A DNA stretch of 36,648 nucleotides from Candidatus Binatia bacterium (GTDB taxonomy: Bacteria > Desulfobacterota > Binatia > UBA12015). The stretch spans positions 1 to 36,648 of the forward strand of contig JAQWRY010000008.1 in assembly GCA_029243485.1 (NCBI GenBank), given 5' to 3'. A model generated the notes under the pieces. That model was not told the DNA's origin, searched no databases, and saw only the letters and a list, made by a program, of their open reading frames with translations. Made by a program: the position numbers and the translations under genes. This document shows positions 31,729 to 36,648 of this stretch, in pieces; the stretch's first letter is position 1; each line of letters begins with the position of its first letter.

Positions 31729-32652
31729 TCAGCTACCGAGGCAGAACGATTTCAAGAGAGTGCGCGTGCGGCTGCGCTCGTCGTCGTTGGTGGTGAACTC
31801 AGAGGCGGCGAAATCGGTGACGCCGGCGCCCGCCAACTCGTCGAGCTTCGCACGGACCTGATCCTCGTCGCCGATCAGGGCCAACTCGCCCGGGCCCTCG
31901 ACCCCTTCGCGGTCGAACATGGCGCGATACGAAGGCAGGCTGCCGTACATCGCAAGCCCCTTGGCGACGATCGCACGCACGCGCGCGGCGTCGTCGGTGA
32001 CACAGACAGGAAGCGTGGCGATGATTCGCGGCGCCGGCCGGCCGGCTGCTTCTGCTGCCGCGGTGAGCTTCGGGCGGATATGCTCACGCACTGTGCGCGG
32101 TCCGACCCACGCGAGCGTCGAGCCATCTGTTCTCGCGCCCGCAACCCGCAACGCCTGCGATCCGAGCGCCGCGACGACTACGGACAGCGGCTCCTCCGGC
32201 GCCCGAAAGATCTCGGCCTCGCAGGAGAGAAGTTCGCCGGTGAAGGAGACCTTGCCGCAGGTGACCAGAGGCATCAGAATCGAGAGGTACTCTCGCATCT
32301 GCCGGATCGGCTTGGCGAAGCCGATGCCGAGCTGCGCCATCATCATTTCGTGGGAGAGGCCCACGCCCAGCGTCAGCCGGTTTCCGATCACACCGCGGGC
32401 CGTGAGCGCCTGGCCTGCCAGCACCATCGGGTGGCGCGGCAGCATCGGGACCACCGCGGTGCCGAGCTCGATCCGCGGAACCCGCTGGCCGACGAGCGCC
32501 AGAACGGTCAGCGCATCAAAGCCGCCGGTGGGGTGTTCCGCGAGCCAATAGCTGGCGAAGCCGTCGTCGGCGGCTCGTGCTGCGTGCTCTGCGACCGAGT
32601 CGACCGAGGCCCGGAGAACCAATCCCGTACCGTTGATTCCAAGACGCATCAT
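31729..32652 (-). CDS. LLM-class flavin/F420-dependent oxidoreductase
   Basis: 307 residues; two ATGs at 32652 and 32649. A TIM-barrel luciferase-like protein: ADDGFASYWLAEHPTGGFDA, IELGTAVVPMLPRHPMVLAGQALT (the A..QALTA segment) and RLTLGVGLSHEMM with the G-GLSH loop that in F420 members contacts the deazaflavin. REYLSILMPL follows, then the C-terminal V-AALGSQALRVAGARTDG. This order and length are those of F420-dependent LLM proteins such as the TIGR03564-type group, though FMN use cannot be excluded. They transfer hydride to or from ring or alkene substrates. It is divergent from the SGNH hydrolase gene. Regulation not visible. Confidence 0.85.
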   Translation of the reverse strand: MMRLGINGTGLVLRASVDSVAEHAARAADDGFASYWLAEHPTGGFDALTVLALVGQRVPRIELGTAVVPMLPRHPMVLAGQALTARGVIGNRLTLGVGLSHEMMMAQLGIGFAKPIRQMREYLSILMPLVTCGKVSFTGELLSCEAEIFRAPEEPLSVVVAALGSQALRVAGARTDGSTLAWVGPRTVREHIRPKLTAAAEAAGRPAPRIIATLPVCVTDDAARVRAIVAKGLAMYGSLPSYRAMFDREGVEGPGELALIGDEDQVRAKLDELAGAGVTDFAASEFTTNDDERSRTRTLLKSFCLGS

Positions 32653-32779
32653 CCAATCTGCTTACAAGAACCGGCATGCGATCTGTAGCTGGCTCCAACT
32701 CCATTGGGGCTCTTCCGCCGGCTCGGATCGTCGCTCGTAGCCAATTGCCCGAGTCTGCAGCCTCGGATATTTCACGGGG

Positions 32780-33517
32780 ATGCGAACGCTCAACCTCCTC
32801 CTCCTTTCCGTCGTCCTGATCGCCGGATACGGCGGCTGCGCCGACACCGCGTCCCTCCCCGAGATCCTGCGCGGGGTCGACTGCGTCCGAACCGCGGAGC
32901 AAGACCCGCTCCAACCGGCCGACAGCTGGGATGTCCTGATCGAGGGCTACGAACGGGCCGACTCGCAGAACCCGCCCGAACCCGGCGCGACCGTCTTCAT
33001 CGGCAGCTCGAGCATCCTCTTCTGGGCGACCGTAGCCGACGACATGGCGCCGTTGCCCGTCCTGAATCGGGGCTTTGGTGGCTCTGTCATGACGCAGGCC
33101 ACCGGCTACATCGATCGGATCGTCCTTCCGTACCAACCGCGAGCGGTGGTTCTGTACGAGGGCGACAACGACATTGCCTTCGGCCTCTCCGCCGACTGCG
33201 TCCTGGAGGATTACGATGCATTCGTTGCGACGGTCCACGAAGAGCAGCCTGACGTGCCGATCTACTTCCTCGCCATCAAGCCGTCGATCGCTCGAGCAGC
33301 GCTCTGGCCGGTGATCGAGCGAGCCAACGCCCTCGTGCGTGCGCGGACGAGTACCAACCCCAAACTCAACTACATCGACGTTGCGACGCCGATCTTCGAC
33401 GCGAGCGGCGAAATCCGAGGCGATCTATTCGTCGCGGACGGACTGCACTTGAACGCTGCCGGCTACGCGCTCTGGACCAGCGTCGTCCACCCGGTTCTTC
33501 TCGGTGACCTTTCGTAG
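32780..33517 (+). CDS. SGNH/GDSL-type hydrolase, probable lipoprotein
   Basis: 245 residues. The signal peptide (LNLLLLSVVLIAGYGGC) ends in YGGC, an imperfect lipobox, with Cys20 the possible lipidation site. Block I is FIGSSSI (74-79: GSS instead of GDS, with the nucleophile most likely Ser77). Block II is the Gly in NRGFGGS, block III GDN (128-130) with Asn130, and block V DGLHLNAAGY near the C-terminus with Asp and His. All four SGNH positions are thus present. Such enzymes are esterases or acetyl-/thioester hydrolases. ATG 32780 follows ACGGGG closely. It stands alone, divergent from the LLM gene. Confidence 0.8.
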   Translation: MRTLNLLLLSVVLIAGYGGCADTASLPEILRGVDCVRTAEQDPLQPADSWDVLIEGYERADSQNPPEPGATVFIGSSSILFWATVADDMAPLPVLNRGFGGSVMTQATGYIDRIVLPYQPRAVVLYEGDNDIAFGLSADCVLEDYDAFVATVHEEQPDVPIYFLAIKPSIARAALWPVIERANALVRARTSTNPKLNYIDVATPIFDASGEIRGDLFVADGLHLNAAGYALWTSVVHPVLLGDLS

Positions 33518-33571
33518 GCCTACGACCGACGCCCCCTTCGGCAGAGTGATCGCCGCTCTTCTTGGCTGGCG

Positions 33572-34147
<576 letters not shown>

Positions 34148-34226
34148 GACCGAGCGTCCTCGATGGGGACGAAGACCGTCACCTGGGTGAACCGAGCGGT
34201 GTGCTCCGGCGGCCGGCTCCGATGCC

Positions 34227-34343
34227 GGGCGGTAGGAAATATGAACGGCCTCTTTGCCCGGGTCGACGGGTAGCGGCGATCGCGAAGCCTGGAGCGAGGT
34301 CCAGTTTTCGGGTGCAGGCGGCCGCGTCGTAGCCGCCGGGCGG
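34227..34343 (+). repeat. Dispersed micro-ORF element, type A, copy 4
   Basis: Full-length copy, leader orientation plus. GGCGGTAGGAAAT precedes ATG 34241, micro-ORF MNGLFARVDG, TAG at 34271-34273. It continues through CCTGGAGCGAGGTCCAG and TTTTCGGGTGCAGGCGGCC to the tail GTAGCCGCCGGGCGG near 34343. It is the only full copy on the plus strand and lies 137 bases upstream of the gene at 34480. Confidence 0.8.
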
Positions 34344-34479
34344 AACGGTCCAGAGATGAGGCGTCGGCGTGATTCGGCGAGGCAATGTCGCCTCTTGTCG
34401 GTCGAGCTCGCGCCCCGATACTCCTTCCTTCGATTTTGACTGTTGCCTTCGCCCATTTCGCCGTGGTAACGCAGTCCTC

Positions 34480-35721
34480 ATGAAGCCCCCTCGGACCACT
34501 CCCTCTTCCCTTGGAATCCGCCTCATTCCTGCCCTCCTTCTGCTCACAGCCGGACTTCTGCCAGCGAACGGCCATGCCGACGAACAGATCTTTGACGATC
34601 TGATCGTACACGAGAACGTCTGCATCGGCCAACCTTGCGCTGACGGAGAAGTTTTCGGGTTCGCCTCTCTAAAGCTCAAAGAAGATAACCTCCGGATAGA
34701 GTTTCAGGATACGTCGGTCTCAGCTGCCTTCCCCACGAAAAACTGGGAACTGCGCGCGAATAGCAGATTCAACGGCGGCGAGGAGTATTTCGGGATCGTC
34801 GATATGGATGATCTCTCGCAGACGTGCGTCGGAGGAAACAACGACGGCGCCGACTGCACGTCGAATCCGGATGCGTGTGGAGGCTCTTGTGTGGATGGAC
34901 CAAGTGTCGGTGCCTCCTGCTTTTCGGACTCGTCTTGCGGCCCTGCCACCTGCGTTGGAGGCACGAATGACGGCGCCTTTTGCGTCGTCGACTCCATGTG
35001 CGCCGGTGGGACCTGCAACTTCCCGTATACCTGTAGTGGCATTGGAACCTGCTCGGAACCGGGCAATGTGATCTTCCGCGTCGGTGGCGATGCTCCGGCC
35101 GAAAGCCTTACCATCGACTCCGCCGGAGTCGTGTCGGCTCCGGCGGGCGCGGTCGTCTCGACCGGACTCGAGGTTGTGGGCAGCATCGGTGTGACGGGAA
35201 CCGTCGACGGCCGGGACGTTTCGGCCGATGGTGCAACGCTCGACGGCATCTCCGGCGGTATTTCGACCAATGCCTCGAACATCTCCGCGAACACGACCGC
35301 GATTGCGGGAAAGGCCGACGCCTCGGCCGTGGCCGCGAACACGACCGCGATTGGCAACAATACGACGGACGTCGCGACCAACAAGACCGCAATCGATACT
35401 CACGTGGGCGATACCAGCAACCCGCATAACGTGACTGCGGCGCAGCTCGGGATCCCTTCGGGACCTGGTGGAGACCTTCAAGCCGGAATCCTCGAGCAGA
35501 GTGACTTCACGACCACCGGGTCGCCAAGAACCGCGGAAGTCACGTTTTCGTCTCCGCGCACTCAGCCCTATGTCCTAGTCCTCGGGCTCGTTTCGAAAAA
35601 CGCCAAGCTCCTCGGCAATGCAACGATTCTCGAACAACGTGCAGACGGCTTCACCGTAGGAATGCCGAAGACCAACATGAGGAAGCTGGTACAGCTGAAC
35701 TGGATGGTCGTCACGCCCTGA
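34480..35721 (+). CDS. Secreted tail-fibre-like protein with Cys-rich module and trimeric-stalk-like region
   Basis: 413 residues from ATG 34480. A signal peptide ends near residue 33 (LLLLTAGLLPANGHADEQ). An N-terminal beta domain is followed from about residue 116 by three GGxNDGxxC / Cys-rich units. Residues 200-260 are beta-repetitive. Residues 265-320 are regular heptad-like repeats (NASNISANTTAIAGKADASA, NNTTDVATNKTAIDTH), as in trimeric fibre stalks, ending with HVGDTSNPHNVTAAQLG, the motif found at collar regions of phage tail-fibre and collagen-repeat-like proteins. The C-terminal 90 residues form a beta head. This is the layout of a fibre, but with a signal peptide and Cys module, so it is probably a surface adhesin. 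No phage genes accompany it. Confidence 0.7.
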   Translation: MKPPRTTPSSLGIRLIPALLLLTAGLLPANGHADEQIFDDLIVHENVCIGQPCADGEVFGFASLKLKEDNLRIEFQDTSVSAAFPTKNWELRANSRFNGGEEYFGIVDMDDLSQTCVGGNNDGADCTSNPDACGGSCVDGPSVGASCFSDSSCGPATCVGGTNDGAFCVVDSMCAGGTCNFPYTCSGIGTCSEPGNVIFRVGGDAPAESLTIDSAGVVSAPAGAVVSTGLEVVGSIGVTGTVDGRDVSADGATLDGISGGISTNASNISANTTAIAGKADASAVAANTTAIGNNTTDVATNKTAIDTHVGDTSNPHNVTAAQLGIPSGPGGDLQAGILEQSDFTTTGSPRTAEVTFSSPRTQPYVLVLGLVSKNAKLLGNATILEQRADGFTVGMPKTNMRKLVQLNWMVVTP

Positions 35722-35881
35722 CACGATTCATTGAACAGACCTGATGGGGAAGGTCGCGCAGCCCCGATTTCCTTCCGGTTCGGCGTGAATCGTACTGACC
35801 TGCCCCCGATTTCTCGGTCCATCTGAGACATGAGCGACCTCCTCCTCTTGGCTTAGGGGTGAAACTCATACACCCGATTGT

Positions 35882-35998
35882 CCGCCCGGCGGGCGTCGAC
35901 GCGGCCGCCTGGACCCGAAAACTGGACCCCGCTCCAGGCTTCGCGGTGGCGGCTACCCGGCGACCTGGGCAAATAGGCCGTTCATGTTTCCTACCGCC
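35882..35998 (-). repeat. Dispersed micro-ORF element, type A, copy 5
   Basis: Full-length, leader orientation minus. Head GGCGGTAGGAAACATGAACG near 35998; micro-ORF 35985-35953 MNGLFAQVAG-TAG, the same peptide as copy 1. Core GCCTGGAGCGGGGTCCAGTT and GGGTCCAGGCGGCC, tail with CGACGCCCGCCGGGCGG. It differs from copy 2 at only about ten positions and so moved or was copied fairly recently. Confidence 0.8.
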
Positions 35999-36094
35999 GG
36001 CAACGGAGGAGACTTCTCTGGCGAACGTGAATATTGCTGGCGGTTTCATCGCATGGCCTCCGGTTCCTCGTCTTCTAGGATCATGTCCTCAATG

Positions 36095-36210
36095 CCGCCC
36101 GACGGCTCCGCCGCGGCCGCTTGAACCCGAAATCCGGACCTGGCTCGAGCCTTCGCGGTGGCGGCTACCCGCCGTCCTGGGCAAATGGGCCCTTGATCCC
36201 GCCTACCGCC
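36095..36210 (-). repeat. Dispersed micro-ORF element, type A, copy 6 (degenerate)
   Basis: Leader orientation minus. GGCGGTAGGCGGGATCAAGG at the head: the start codon is ATC (36197), so the micro-ORF KGPFAQDGG-TAG (stop 36165-36167) is no longer translatable. Core and tail GCGGCGGAGCCGTCGGGCG match type A with many changes. It lies about 100 bases from copy 5, in the same orientation. Confidence 0.7.
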
Positions 36211-36391
36211 AGTCCACTTCTTGGTGGCCGGTTTTGGGGCGGACGCAGACTTGGAGAGTGTGCAGTTTAGCCCCTCCTTGATTCTGGAGTAGCTTCGGCT
36301 CCGTCACGGCCGCCTCCTTTCTTTGATCGATATCCTGTCGGCTGGGGCAGCAGGCCATGACTGATTGGAATCGTTTCAGGCGACCCTTTGA
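36211..36391. other. Intergenic stretch, nothing recognised
   Basis: A short non-coding stretch between the last repeat copy and the end of the small gene on the minus strand. No terminator with a T-tract was found. Confidence 0.35.
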
Positions 36392-36634
36392 TCATTTCGG
36401 AGCGTTAGTGGACTTCTCTGTCGCTGCCTGCGTCTCGGTTGTGTCCGTCGGCGCCGACCACATCTCCTGCACCTTCTCCCACTTTGGGTTGATGACTAGG
36501 GCGCCGTCATCATCGACGAGGTACTTCGCGGTAACGTAGGCCGCGACCTCTGTTGGTGTGCCTCCCTCGGCGAACATTGCCTCCAATTCGGCACGGTGGC
36601 GATCGTCGTTCGGCGTCCGCCGCTTGTCCGCCAC
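36392..36634 (-). CDS. Small hypothetical protein, 80 residues
   Basis: GTG start at 36634 is strongly supported by AGGAG nine bases upstream, right at the window edge. The product is charged and soluble: MADKRRTPNDDRHRAELEAM, then TEVAAYVTAKYLVDDDGALV and NPKWEKVQEMWSAP with a Thr-rich acidic tail. The pattern of a short helix, a beta pair (YLVDDDGALVI) and another helix might be a small DNA- or phage-related protein, but I do not recognise a family. Upstream context is outside the window. Confidence 0.6.
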   Translation of the reverse strand: MADKRRTPNDDRHRAELEAMFAEGGTPTEVAAYVTAKYLVDDDGALVINPKWEKVQEMWSAPTDTTETQAATEKSTNAPK

Positions 36635-36648
36635 CTCAGCGAGCTCCT

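Noticed and set aside
35882..35998. Similarity of the type A element to a c-di-GMP-I (GEMM) riboswitch because of GGTAGCCG and GCGAAGCC stretches
   Set aside because: The order of the conserved blocks is reversed and the GGGCAAACC part is missing; no downstream gene is consistently placed.

Overview
The window is GC-rich, bacterial and chromosomal. It carries several signs of a deltaproteobacteria-like, Myxococcota/Binatota-type environmental genome: many large secreted proteins built from lectin modules, Myxococcales-style Cys-rich repeats and Thr-Pro linkers; C-terminal anchor segments; and an oxidative gene set (Baeyer-Villiger monooxygenase, CYP51-like P450 with its ferredoxin, MpaB-type oxygenase, F420-type LLM oxidoreductase). 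The taxonomic placement is inference from gene content. No rRNA, tRNA, CRISPR array or replication origin was seen.

Layout. 1-300: end of an IS3-family element (orfA start running off the left edge) next to a broken higA antitoxin fragment. 359-1231: a lipoprotein alpha/beta hydrolase. 2155-8008: two convergent genes for giant secreted proteins, a PI-PLC/C-type-lectin/4x B-lectin/Cys-rich protein and a two-domain L-type-lectin-like protein with 93-bp Cys-rich repeats and a C-terminal membrane anchor. 8241-10017: a truncated beta-lactamase-family gene against a dead IS3 element. 10183-15150: a Pro/Thr-linker protein, a large GT-C-like membrane protein, an IS6/IS3 scar and a secreted GH8 glucanase. 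15211-19727: a frameshifted methyltransferase, then a BVMO divergent from a thioesterase/CMD pair, and a GT-C fragment. 19728-22394: IS debris and a MopE-motif/DUF4215 surface protein. 22838-27179: a surface protein with a TP-rich tail, an MpaB oxygenase, a UDG-like gene and an RND remnant. 27300-31076: the most coherent metabolic unit, SDR and TetR divergent from P450-ferredoxin-NTF2, with an inverted repeat between them. 31080-36634: broken fragments, an LLM oxidoreductase, an SGNH lipoprotein, a truncated carboxylesterase, a tail-fibre-like secreted protein and a small gene.

The most unusual signal is a dispersed repeat of about 115 bp, found in eight copies (six of type A, two of type B). 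In one orientation each copy opens with a conserved block (GGCGGTAGGAAACATGAACG in type A) that reads as a ribosome-binding-like stretch and a start codon. Type A then encodes a 10-codon peptide (MNGLFAQVAG-stop and close variants) followed by GC-rich inverted repeats. Several copies sit exactly where a gene is cut off, so the element may be mobile or a recombination hotspot. I do not recognise it as a described family.

Metabolically, the BVMO, hotdog thioesterase, CMD-family protein, MpaB oxygenase, SDR, CYP51-like P450/ferredoxin/NTF2 set, LLM oxidoreductase and the esterases would fit oxidation of a steroid-, terpenoid- or hydrocarbon-like substrate. The substrate cannot be read from the sequence. 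An unusually high share of loci are pseudogenes or fragments, so the region behaves like an accessory, rearrangement-prone zone.
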